Positions 1 through 6,807 of a stretch of DNA of 11,497 nt are shown here, piece after piece. Within the stretch, counting starts at the first letter, position 1; each line of letters opens with the position of its first letter. Source of the stretch: Bacteroidota bacterium. Its GTDB lineage: Bacteria > Bacteroidota > Bacteroidia > Bacteroidales > Prolixibacteraceae. A model generated the notes under the pieces. That model was not told the origin of the DNA and made no database searches. It saw nothing but the letters and a program-made list of their open reading frames with translations. Location of the stretch: assembly GCA_030706665.1 (NCBI GenBank), contig JAUZOB010000083.1, positions 1-11,497 on the forward strand, read 5' to 3'. Made by a program: the position numbers and the translations under genes.

Positions 1-1
1 T

Positions 2-103
2 CATGTAAAGCTGACAGATCTCTCAAAAGCAATAGGTACTATTCCATATGAAATCCTGACTTCGGTTTCGCGAAGAGTGAAGCGGGTTTATTATCAGGAG
101 TAA
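2..103 (+). pseudogene. Mirror copy of the last 33 codons of murF-alr (partial)
   Basis: Read from position 2, this stretch encodes HVKLTDLSKAIGT through RRVKRVYYQE and a TAA stop at 101-103. It is identical to residues 795-827 of the MurF-Alr protein encoded on the opposite strand at 208-2691. It is the left arm of the terminal palindrome. It has no start in the window and would be either the end of a second, convergent gene copy outside the window or, more likely, a fold-back assembly or amplification artefact. It should not be counted as an independent gene without reads spanning the junction. Confidence 0.85.
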
Positions 104-133
104 AATAATTAGTACGCTTAATATTTGGATCTT

Positions 134-177
134 AAAAAGAGAGGATGTTTCAATTTTTTGAAACATCCTCTCTTTTT
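134..177 (-). terminator. Intrinsic terminator of the tdk-murF-alr operon
   Basis: A hairpin with stem GAGAGGATGTTTCAA and its complement flanks a TTTT loop at 154-157, with A5 at 134-138 and T5 at 173-177. It would therefore work in both directions. It lies about 30 bp downstream of the murF-alr stop at 208-210. The hairpin is at the exact centre of the 310-bp palindrome, so if the left half is a fold-back artefact, one arm of this hairpin could be artefactual too. The long stem and flanking A/T runs nevertheless look like a natural terminator. Confidence 0.75.
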
Positions 178-207
178 AAGATCCAAATATTAAGTGTACT
201 AATTATT

Positions 208-2691
208 TTACTCCTGATAATAAACCCGCTTCACTCTTCGCGAAACCGAAGTCAGGATTTCATATGGAATAGTACCTATTGCTTTTGAGAGATCTGTCAG
301 CTTTACATGATCTCCGAATATCTCTACTCTGTCGCCTTCACGACAGGGAATACCTGTAACATCAACCATGCACATGTCCATGCAGACATTCCCGACAACA
401 GGGGCAAAATGACCATTTATATAGACCTTTGCAACACCATTGCCAAAACGTCGGTTGTATCCGTCAGCATACCCAATCGGCAACACTGCAATCTTCGACA
501 GTCCTTTTGCAATTCCTCTTCTTCCATAGCCGATTGTCTCACCCGGTCTTACCTCACGAATCTGAGAAATTGTTGTTTTAAGCGAACTGACATACTGCAC
601 TTTCGACTGATCAACTGCACTAATCCCATAAAGTCCGATTCCCAACCTTACCATTTCAAATTGTTTTTCAGGGAAACGCTCAATACCCGATGAATTCAGA
701 ATATGACGAATAATCTTATAATCAAACGCATTTCGAACAATATCGCTCAAATGCATAAATCGATTAAATTGATATTGAGTAAATTCATCCTGATCCGGCT
801 CATCACTCACACTCAGATGCGAAAAGACAGAACGAACGAAAAGATTCTGACTCTTTTTGATAATAGCAATTACCTCTTTCAATTCCTCATCCGAATCAAT
901 TCCCAGTCTCTTCATCCCTGTCTCAAGCTTAATATGAACAGGGACCAATCGATCGGCATGACGCTGAACTGCTTCATTAAATTGACGAAGTTGCCGAAGC
1001 GAATAAATATTCGGCTCAAGCTGATATTCAATCATAAGGTCAAAGCCATGCGACTCAGGATTCATTACAATAATCGGGACGCGAATCCCCGCCTTCCGGA
1101 GTTCTACGCCTTCATCCGCAATTGCGACAGCCAGATAATCGATACGATGATACTGAAGCAGACTTGCTATTTCCGCAGCGCCACTTCCATAAGAAAAAGC
1201 TTTTACCATTGCCACCACCTTTGTCGACGGATCAAGCAAAGAACGGAAGTAATTCAGGTTATGCACCAATGCATTTAAATTAACCTCCATGACTGTTTGA
1301 TGTGCCTTTTCCTGCAAAAGACCGGTAATGAGATCGAATCTAAAAGCACGGGATCCTTTCAGTAATATTGTTTCATTTCTAAAGTTACCATCTTCAAAAT
1401 GCCCGGTAAAATTATCGGTCGTTATATAAAACTCCTTTTCACAATCAAAAAGATGTGCATGAGCAGAGATTGCAGCACCTACTCCGATAAGCCTGTCAAT
1501 TTTCCGAAGGTGGATCAACTCGGCAACACGCTCATACAACTCCTGTTCTGCATATCCTGACTGATAAATATCCGAAAGGATCAAGGTTTTTTTAGATCGG
1601 CTGCTTTTAGCTTCACGAACAAGTAATTCAAGTGCAATCTCCAGTGAATTGATATCCGAATTATAGGAGTCATCAATCAAAGAACAGTTATTGATTCCCT
1701 GCTTAATTTCCAATCGCATTGCGACAGGAACCAAACTCTCAAATTTCTTCTTAAAATCTGAAGGCTGAAGTTTTAAGGCAACCAACATGGCAAGACACTG
1801 CGCCGCATTCTCAACAGAAGCAGCATCACTGAACGGAATAGTGACCGTTTCTTCTCCATGATCAGTATCAATCGACAGACTGACTCCACGTTCAAGTTCT
1901 TTTTTCCGGATGAGCAATGATGCATCACTCCTGACAAATGACCATGAAAACAAGGTCGGTTCCAAATTGCAATAGACCTCTTTCAGAACTTTATCAACAA
2001 TCGGCTGATCACAACAATAAACAATAGTTTTGCAATGCTCAAACAGTTTTGCTTTCTCTTTAGCCTTTTCTTCAAGAGAACTAAAATTTTCCTGATGAGC
2101 ACCAGTTATATTGGTGAAAATTCCATAATCGGGAGTAATAATCTCAGCTAGTTTCCCCATCTCACCGGGCTTAGATATTCCGGCTTCAAAAATTGCAAGC
2201 TGCGATTGACAATCCATCAACCAGACAGACAATGGGACTCCGATCTGAGAGTTATAGCTTTTGGGGCTTCTTGAAATCACAAATTGATCCTGTAATATTT
2301 CAAAGAGCCATTCCTTGACAATCGTCTTTCCGTTGCTCCCGGTAATTCCTAACACCGGACATTTCAGTTGTTGCCGATGCCATGCCGCGAGCTTTTGTAA
2401 AGACTGCAATGTATCATCTACCCGAAGAAAAACAGCATCTGAGAAATCAAGCCATTTCTTTTCTATTTTATCAACAACAAAAACCCGAACCTGCTTTTGA
2501 TAGGCGTCCGAAATAAAATCATGCCCATCACGTTTATCTCCTCTGATGGCAAAAAACATTGTTTGTTCGCCCGCCAGGACACCTCTGCTGTCAATTGACA
2601 AACGCAAAATATTACAATCCCGTCCATTTGTTCCAAAGATCTCAACCGGCGCTAAAACCTTCTTCAACTCTTCAATACTATAACCCGACAT
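208..2691 (-). CDS. murF-alr: Bifunctional UDP-MurNAc-tripeptide:D-Ala-D-Ala ligase / alanine racemase
   Basis: A cytoplasmic peptidoglycan-precursor enzyme of 827 residues, the usual size for the fused Bacteroidota form. The N-terminal half is a Mur ligase of the MurF type: ATP loop GITGSNGKT at 115-123, SYNSQIGVP at 145-153, FEAGISKPGEM at 168-178, NITGAHQENF at 194-203, and the C-terminal-domain motif DDSYNSD at 340-346. MurF adds D-Ala-D-Ala to UDP-MurNAc-tripeptide. The C-terminal half, from about residue 466, is a fold-type III PLP alanine racemase: MVKAFSYGSG with PLP lysine K497, HIKLETGMKRLG (586-597), RLGIGLYG (682-689), catalytic tyrosine Y722 in GYGRRG, PIGYADGYNRRFG (738-750) and GNVCMDM (767-773). 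No frameshift or missing catalytic residue is visible. It begins two bases after the tdk stop, so the two genes are cotranscribed. The last 33 codons are repeated in mirror image at 2-103. Confidence 0.97.
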   Translation of the reverse strand: MSGYSIEELKKVLAPVEIFGTNGRDCNILRLSIDSRGVLAGEQTMFFAIRGDKRDGHDFISDAYQKQVRVFVVDKIEKKWLDFSDAVFLRVDDTLQSLQKLAAWHRQQLKCPVLGITGSNGKTIVKEWLFEILQDQFVISRSPKSYNSQIGVPLSVWLMDCQSQLAIFEAGISKPGEMGKLAEIITPDYGIFTNITGAHQENFSSLEEKAKEKAKLFEHCKTIVYCCDQPIVDKVLKEVYCNLEPTLFSWSFVRSDASLLIRKKELERGVSLSIDTDHGEETVTIPFSDAASVENAAQCLAMLVALKLQPSDFKKKFESLVPVAMRLEIKQGINNCSLIDDSYNSDINSLEIALELLVREAKSSRSKKTLILSDIYQSGYAEQELYERVAELIHLRKIDRLIGVGAAISAHAHLFDCEKEFYITTDNFTGHFEDGNFRNETILLKGSRAFRFDLITGLLQEKAHQTVMEVNLNALVHNLNYFRSLLDPSTKVVAMVKAFSYGSGAAEIASLLQYHRIDYLAVAIADEGVELRKAGIRVPIIVMNPESHGFDLMIEYQLEPNIYSLRQLRQFNEAVQRHADRLVPVHIKLETGMKRLGIDSDEELKEVIAIIKKSQNLFVRSVFSHLSVSDEPDQDEFTQYQFNRFMHLSDIVRNAFDYKIIRHILNSSGIERFPEKQFEMVRLGIGLYGISAVDQSKVQYVSSLKTTISQIREVRPGETIGYGRRGIAKGLSKIAVLPIGYADGYNRRFGNGVAKVYINGHFAPVVGNVCMDMCMVDVTGIPCREGDRVEIFGDHVKLTDLSKAIGTIPYEILTSVSRRVKRVYYQE

Positions 2692-2693
2692 AA

Positions 2694-3272
2694 TTATTCA
2701 GATTTTTTATATTCTACATAACAATCGCGACAAAGCGGTTCATAAACATCTTTCTCTCCCAATTCTACTAATTGATCGGAAGCTGTTAACCGATGTGAGA
2801 AATGAGCCAGATTTCCGCAACGCATACAAATAGCATGAACTTTAGTCACATATTCGGCACAAGCTAAAAGCTTCGGAATCGGACCGAATGGCTTCCCCCG
2901 ATAATCCATATCCAATCCTGCTACAATAACCCGGATCCCTGCATCTGCCAAATGGTTGCAAACATCAATCAATCCATCATCAAAGAATTGTGCCTCATCA
3001 ATGCCCACAACATCAACAGTACCAACCTGCAAAAGAATATCGGCAGAGCGATCTACTGAAACAGAAGGGATTGAATTTTCATCATGAGAAACGACAGAAT
3101 CTTCCGAATATCTGGCATCAACAGAAGGCTTAAAAATCTCAACACGTTGCCGGGCAATACGGGCACGCTTTAAACGTCGGATAAGTTCTTCGGTTTTACC
3201 TGAAAACATGGAGCCTGAAATTACTTCTATCCAGCCTTTTCGTCTATCGTGTGAGTTAACTTCAAGAAACAT
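2694..3272 (-). CDS. tdk: Thymidine kinase (type II, zinc-binding)
   Basis: Phosphorylates thymidine to dTMP with ATP in the salvage pathway. The protein has 192 residues, normal for the type II (TK1-like) family. Visible motifs are the P-loop GSMFSGKT at 20-27, the Walker B/catalytic segment DEAQFFD at 92-98 with the general-base glutamate E93, GLDMDYRGKPFGP at 119-131, and two CxxC pairs (C149/C152 and C181/C184) that form the zinc ribbon of the lasso domain. The N-terminal ten or so residues before the core are variable among relatives; the ATG at 3270-3272 gives a normal length. It is the first gene of an operon with murF-alr and is divergent from the gene at 3360. Confidence 0.97.
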   Translation of the reverse strand: MFLEVNSHDRRKGWIEVISGSMFSGKTEELIRRLKRARIARQRVEIFKPSVDARYSEDSVVSHDENSIPSVSVDRSADILLQVGTVDVVGIDEAQFFDDGLIDVCNHLADAGIRVIVAGLDMDYRGKPFGPIPKLLACAEYVTKVHAICMRCGNLAHFSHRLTASDQLVELGEKDVYEPLCRDCYVEYKKSE

Positions 3273-3304
3273 CTGGCAGATTTAGAGGAAGTTTATTTTT
3301 TTAA

Positions 3305-3320
3305 TACTTTTACAAAAGTA
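3305..3320. promoter_or_regulatory. Palindromic divergent promoter element between tdk and the 3360 gene
   Basis: TACTTTT (3305-3311) and AAAAGTA (3314-3320) form a perfect 7-bp inverted repeat around AC. On the minus strand 3313-3320 reads TACTTTTG, an exact match to the Bacteroidetes -7 box TAnnTTTG, about 40 bp before the tdk start. On the plus strand 3305-3312 reads TACTTTTA, a one-base departure from the box, about 47 bp before the ATG at 3360. I see no clear -33 TTG element at proper spacing on either strand, so the assignment rests on the -7 boxes and location. Confidence 0.45.
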
Positions 3321-3359
3321 ACCAAAAATGCCCATTAGTTTTCCTGAACAATCTCATTT

Positions 3360-4307
3360 ATGAACAATAAATTGATCATCGAATTCATACTGAGGGAAAT
3401 AAGCGACCTTGAAACAATGGTTCGTTCACTCAGCGAAGAAGAGGATTATTCTCCGCTTTTAGTAGATATTGCTGTTACTAAGGCGAAAAACCTATATCAG
3501 GAAGTTCTGCTTCTCTCAGAGAAGAACCCGTTACCATCATCTGACACCATATCAGATGATCAGAAAGGATTGAGTAATCCCGATTTAAAGGGGAATACGA
3601 TCTCACCTGATGCAGCAGAAGCAGAAAATGAGCCCTTAAATCTCAGTAGTTTTCATCTTGATCTTATTCCTCAGGACGAAGAAGAGTATCCTCTTGAAGA
3701 GGAAGACCAGATGACCGAAGGCTTCCAACACCTTCCTTACGAAGAATATGAGGAAAGCTCTTCGGATTCAGAATCCGAATCAATCAATAACGAATCAGTT
3801 GAGGATTCTGAAACATCCGACTCATTTGAGAGCAAGAACAAAGACATCTCTACTCAGCCGGATTATAATCCGTCAATTCCATCAACTGAGACTCAAACAC
3901 CTGAGAGCAATACAGTCCCTGCAGCTTCCGATCAAACAACATCAAAGGAAGAAGAATTGCCGAAAGAGGAATCGGAATCAAAAGAAAAGGCTGCATCTTT
4001 CTATTCAAAAGAACAGACAAATCAAGATCAGTCAGTAAACGACTTTTTTTCCGAAGAAAAAGATCTCAAAACCGGAATTCGTTTTCCCATTCAGGATTTG
4101 CATAGTGCCATCGGATTGAATGATCAATATCTTTTTATTCGTGAACTGTTTAACAACGATGCTGATTTCTATAACCGATCGATTGCATACATCAACAGTT
4201 GTACCAGTATTCATGAAGCCGTGGAATTCATGAAAGAAAACTTCCGTTGGAAAAAGAATGACGCGAGTAAACGCTTTTTAGAACTGGTAAAACGAAGATT
4301 TTCCTGA
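3360..4307 (+). CDS. Hypothetical acidic protein with conserved C-terminal domain, partner of rsmI
   Basis: Function unknown. The 315-residue protein has three parts. Residues 1-55 look helical (MNNKLIIEFILREISDLE onward). Residues about 57-235 are low-complexity, rich in Ser, Glu, Asp, Thr and Pro, strongly acidic and probably disordered, with runs such as EESSSDSESES (131-141). Residues about 240-315 are a compact, more basic segment containing IGLNDQYLFIRELFNND (251-267), followed by helices and ending in FLELVKRRFS. The LND-(F/Y)-LF-RELFN signature resembles hypothetical proteins I recall from other Bacteroidales, but I cannot name a family or function. No signal peptide or membrane segment is seen. 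It ends 7 bp before rsmI on the same strand, so the two are probably cotranscribed. The acidic linker may vary quickly while the C-terminal domain is the conserved part. Confidence 0.85.
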   Translation: MNNKLIIEFILREISDLETMVRSLSEEEDYSPLLVDIAVTKAKNLYQEVLLLSEKNPLPSSDTISDDQKGLSNPDLKGNTISPDAAEAENEPLNLSSFHLDLIPQDEEEYPLEEEDQMTEGFQHLPYEEYEESSSDSESESINNESVEDSETSDSFESKNKDISTQPDYNPSIPSTETQTPESNTVPAASDQTTSKEEELPKEESESKEKAASFYSKEQTNQDQSVNDFFSEEKDLKTGIRFPIQDLHSAIGLNDQYLFIRELFNNDADFYNRSIAYINSCTSIHEAVEFMKENFRWKKNDASKRFLELVKRRFS

Positions 4308-4314
4308 TAAAATT

Positions 4315-5049
4315 ATGAGCAAACTATATCTGGTCCCCACCCCCATTGGCAATCTTGAAGACATAACTCTGAGGGCTATCCGTATCTTAAAAGAGGCAGA
4401 TCTTATTCTGGCTGAAGATACCAGAACATCGTCATTTCTTCTAAAACATTATGAGATTAGCGGAAAGCTTCAGTCTCATCATAAATTCAACGAACACAAA
4501 ACGGCCGAAATGATTGCAAACCGCATCATGGCCGGAGAAACAGTTGCATTGATCAGCGATGCCGGCACACCGGGAATCTCTGATCCGGGTTTTTTATTGG
4601 TTCGTACCTGCCTGCAACACGAAATAGAAGTTGAATGTCTCCCCGGAGCAACGGCCTTTGTCCCTGCATTGGTTAACTCAGGTTTCCCCTGCGACCGTTT
4701 TTGTTTTGAAGGCTTTCTCCCGCAAAAAAAAGGAAGGCAAAAACGACTTTTGGAATTAGCCAATGAAACTAGAACAATAATCTTCTACGAATCCCCGTTC
4801 CGCTTGGTAAAAGCGCTTGAACAGATTAAAGAGTTCTTCGGAGAAAACCGACGTGTCAGTGTTTCAAGGGAACTATCAAAACTCTTTGAAGAAACGGTAA
4901 GAGGAACCGCTGCCGAAGTAATCGACCATTTTACGGCTCATCCTCCAAAAGGTGAAATTGTTATCGTAGTGGAAGGCTTGCAAAAGCCTGACAAGAATTC
5001 GAGGGACAAGCGTGAAGACAATCGTTTCGATGAAGCAGATGATGATTAA
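4315..5049 (+). CDS. rsmI: 16S rRNA (cytidine-1402-2'-O)-methyltransferase
   Basis: SAM-dependent enzyme that methylates the ribose 2'-OH of C1402 in the decoding centre of 16S rRNA, usually acting with RsmH at the same base. The protein has 244 residues with the tetrapyrrole-methylase fold: LYLVPTPIGNLEDIT at 4-18, AEDTRTS at 33-39, the glycine-rich SAM-binding loop ISDAGTPGISDPG at 80-92, LPGATAFVPALVNSGF at 109-124, FYESPFR at 157-163 and SRELSKLFEE at 184-193. It ends soon after the core, with a highly charged tail (about 224-244), and lacks the longer C-terminal domain of the E. coli protein. It follows the acidic hypothetical gene by 7 bp and probably shares its promoter. Confidence 0.96.
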   Translation: MSKLYLVPTPIGNLEDITLRAIRILKEADLILAEDTRTSSFLLKHYEISGKLQSHHKFNEHKTAEMIANRIMAGETVALISDAGTPGISDPGFLLVRTCLQHEIEVECLPGATAFVPALVNSGFPCDRFCFEGFLPQKKGRQKRLLELANETRTIIFYESPFRLVKALEQIKEFFGENRRVSVSRELSKLFEETVRGTAAEVIDHFTAHPPKGEIVIVVEGLQKPDKNSRDKREDNRFDEADDD

Positions 5050-5118
5050 ACTCCCGGTTATAGATAACCAGACTATATCAACAAGTAAACAACACCTTAT
5101 TTCGTTCGTCCTTTAGAC

Positions 5119-5193
5119 GTGGTTCAGTCGTGGTTCCTATATCGAAATGATAATTGAACCACATTTGAACCTACTTTCAAGGTTGGTTCAAAT
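5119..5193. repeat. Cluster of five GGTTC(A)-type repeats in both orientations
   Basis: GTGGTTCA at 5119-5126 and GTGGTTCC at 5130-5137 lie in direct orientation, spaced 11 bp start to start. TTGAACCAC at 5154-5162 and ATTTGAACC at 5163-5171 are the inverted form, and GGTTCAAAT at 5185-5193 returns to the direct form. The last two make a perfect 9-bp inverted repeat with a 13-bp spacer. TGAACCAC (5155-5162) is the exact complement of GTGGTTCA (5119-5126). Five copies in 75 bp look non-random. They could be a protein-binding array, a recombinase site, or the remnant of a mobile element; the sequence alone does not decide. Confidence 0.65.
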
Positions 5194-5545
5194 AGAGCTT
5201 TGCTATATACTTGTTTTAGCTTTATTGTTATGTTTGCAGGTAAGTAAAGATTAGGACATTATTATGAACCAATCACATTTTCATTTCTCAAAAAGAACAT
5301 AGCATTTCGTCCTTGAATCAAATTGGGAATATGGACAAGATTAACATTTAATCGTATAACCTTTAAAATACGAATTTTATCTCGTTTTATTGTACTTATT
5401 TCTCATCCCGAAATTCTGGATTCTTCTCCTTCTGAATCGAAGAAGAGTCCCAATGTATTACTACTAAAGTAACCCAAATTCAGGGTTCGAAAAAGAAAAA
5501 TACGATACAGGAATACAGACAGATCAGGGTTCAGCAGAGAGTCCG

Positions 5546-5553
5546 TATATTTG
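5546..5553 (+). promoter_or_regulatory. Putative -7 promoter box of the YjjG-type gene
   Basis: TATATTTG matches the Bacteroidetes -7 consensus TAnnTTTG exactly and ends 19 bp before the ATG at 5573. No -33 TTG is visible about 20 bp upstream. A start site just downstream would leave a short leader of about 12 nt. Confidence 0.4.
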
Positions 5554-5572
5554 TCACAAAGGACTTTGTAAG

Positions 5573-6283
5573 ATGGCACAATACAAAAATCTATTTTTCG
5601 ATCTGGACAATACACTGTGGGATTTTACGGCCAATGCCTATGAAGCGCTCAAACAGACCTTCATGGAATTGGAAATCATGCCACAGATCGGCAATTTCGA
5701 TGAATACTATGAAGTATATACCCGAATTAACAATTCTTATTGGGAACAATATCGTCGGAATGAAATCAAGAAGGAATTTCTCTCAACCCGCCGGTTTGAA
5801 GACTCATTCAAGGAATATGGAGTACAAATACCAGTCACAGGCCAGCAGACTCATGACCGATTTATGCAAATCATGCCCTCCAAAAATAAATTAACAGAAG
5901 GAACGATAGAAACTCTTGATAAGCTTTTCCCAAAACACAGAATGTTTATCATCACCAACGGATTTAAAGAAGTTCAATACAACAAATTAAAAACAGCGGG
6001 ACTGTCGCAATATTTCAAAAGGATTTTCACTTCAGAAGAGATAAAAGTGCCAAAGCCATCTAAAGAAATATTTGATTACGCCGTTAAATCCGTAAATGCG
6101 CGCAAAAGGGAGAGCCTGATGATTGGCGATTCCTGGGAGGTAGACATTTTAGGTGCCATGAATGCCGGCATTGACCAAGTTTACTATTGTCCTTCCGGAA
6201 TACATTCAAATAAATTCGAAAGCACAGGAAAAGCAAGAACCTATATTATACAATATATTCCCGAACTCCTCAATTATATTTAA
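5573..6283 (+). CDS. HAD-family noncanonical pyrimidine nucleotidase, YjjG type
   Basis: A cytoplasmic haloacid-dehalogenase-superfamily phosphatase of 236 residues. HAD motif I is FFDLDNTLWDF (8-18), with nucleophile D10 and acid/base D12. Motif II is IITNG (126-130). The motif III lysine is in KVPKPSKEIF (158-167). Motif IV is IGDSWEVDILGA (184-195), with metal-binding D186 and D191. An alpha-helical cap lies between motifs I and II (C1-type cap). The LDNTLWDF start and the motif IV sequence are typical of the YjjG family, which dephosphorylates dUMP, dTMP and non-canonical pyrimidine nucleoside monophosphates to keep them out of DNA. Substrate cannot be proven from sequence, and other small-phosphate HAD enzymes remain possible. 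It stands alone on the plus strand between two long gaps and converges on dnaB. Confidence 0.88.
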   Translation: MAQYKNLFFDLDNTLWDFTANAYEALKQTFMELEIMPQIGNFDEYYEVYTRINNSYWEQYRRNEIKKEFLSTRRFEDSFKEYGVQIPVTGQQTHDRFMQIMPSKNKLTEGTIETLDKLFPKHRMFIITNGFKEVQYNKLKTAGLSQYFKRIFTSEEIKVPKPSKEIFDYAVKSVNARKRESLMIGDSWEVDILGAMNAGIDQVYYCPSGIHSNKFESTGKARTYIIQYIPELLNYI

Positions 6284-6468
6284 TATTTGTAATTTTTTCG
6301 AGCCTTTTGATTACATTTTCTCACTTTAGCCTTCCATTTTAATATCATTTTTATATTTTTATCTCTGCATACATATCAAAAAACCAAATTATTAAATGGA
6401 GAGGTCAATCTTGTTTTTTCCTGGCAGGAATGACTAATTAATGAAACAGGAAAGTAGGTAATAGCGAT

Positions 6469-6497
6469 AGGCTGTCTGTAATTCGGACAGCCTTTTC
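6469..6497 (+). terminator. Intrinsic terminator hairpin
   Basis: AGGCTGTC (6469-6476) pairs with GACAGCCT (6486-6493), giving an 8-bp GC-containing stem with a 9-nt loop, followed by a short T run (TTTTCG, from 6493). The T run is present only in the plus orientation. It lies about 185 bp after the YjjG-type stop, so it either ends a long 3' untranslated region of that gene or ends a separate small transcript. Confidence 0.6.
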
Positions 6498-6627
6498 GTA
6501 AAAAAAGCATTCTTTAGGTTGACAACAGTTTTATTTACCATCACTTCTTCCGACAAATTACCTTCCACGTCAGTTAAACTATAGTTTGAGCATTGTGCCG
6601 GGAGTATTTTTTTCGGTCATCAAAAAG

Positions 6628-6807
6628 CTACCTCCACAATAATTGAGCAGTCATTTCACCTCTGCGCCCTATTGAATGGACCTGTAGGCAAATTCCATAA
6701 GCTTTCGAATGATTCTTCTGTGATTCGGCCATTGGGTTAATCAGGTAAGAGAATCTTGCCTGATTCATGAGCAGTAAAAGAAGAAACAACAGAAAAAGAT
6801 ATTTCAT
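6628..6807 (-). CDS. Possible small secreted or membrane peptide downstream of dnaB
   Basis: A 59-codon frame beginning MKYLFLLFLLLLLMNQA, a lysine followed by about 12 hydrophobic residues, as in a signal peptide or a single membrane helix. It continues RFSYLINPMAESQ and ends AQLLWR with TAG at 6628-6630. An AGGGG sequence lies 4 bp before the ATG at 6807, closer than ideal; an in-frame ATG at 6819 would add four residues. It starts 86 bp after the dnaB stop on the same strand. I recognise no family. Leucine-rich frames arise easily in AT-rich DNA, and further frames follow on the same strand, so it could also be the start of a frameshifted gene. Confidence 0.33.
   Translation of the reverse strand: MKYLFLLFLLLLLMNQARFSYLINPMAESQKNHSKAYGICLQVHSIGRRGEMTAQLLWR

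Larger units (their letters stand above)
1..310. repeat. Near-perfect 153-bp inverted repeat (palindrome) around the murF-alr terminator
   Basis: Base i pairs with base 311-i across the whole stretch. The left arm (1-153) and right arm (158-310) are reverse complements with one mismatch (G116 against T195), separated by the loop TTTT (154-157). The right arm contains the genuine 3' end of murF-alr on the minus strand. The left arm repeats that 3' end on the plus strand. The inner part is a normal-looking intrinsic terminator; the outer 130 or so bp of symmetry is not explained by termination. Symmetry reaches position 1, so the arm may continue beyond the window. Long palindromes with tiny loops are known to be unstable in bacteria (SbcCD-type cleavage), so a fold-back artefact at a contig end is my preferred reading. 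A true inverted duplication is the alternative. Confidence 0.97.
5050..5572. other. 523-bp intergenic region, no convincing gene
   Basis: No credible coding frame is seen on either strand. Directly after the rsmI stop is a weak hairpin (GGTTA 5056-5060, TAACC 5065-5069) with no T tract, so not a convincing terminator. The stretch 5119-5193 holds clustered GGTTCAA-type repeats, listed separately. A 9-bp direct repeat TCAGGGTTC occurs at 5480-5488 and 5524-5532. The last 30 bp contain a promoter-like box for the gene at 5573. The rest is AT-rich and featureless to me. Confidence 0.7.

Noticed and set aside
1..310. Covalently closed hairpin telomere of a linear replicon
   Set aside because: Such telomeres give palindromes when read through, but this one is centred on a gene's terminator, no protelomerase is visible, and Bacteroidales chromosomes are circular; an artefact or duplication is simpler.
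703..1278. 191-codon plus-strand frame opposite the racemase domain
   Set aside because: It lies wholly antisense to murF-alr, whose catalytic motifs fill the same stretch; a shadow frame.
5056..5069. Terminator directly after rsmI (GGTTA-TAGA-TAACC)
   Set aside because: The stem is only 5 bp and there is no T run after it.
5147..5254. 35-codon plus-strand frame MIIEPHLNLLSRL with a hydrophobic end
   Set aside because: It runs through the GGTTCAA repeat cluster, has no ribosome binding site, and is the length expected by chance in AT-rich DNA.
5403..5615. 70-codon minus-strand frame overlapping the start of the YjjG-type gene
   Set aside because: It overlaps a well-supported gene and its promoter box, has odd composition (many Phe, Tyr, Cys, Leu), and resembles no family I know.
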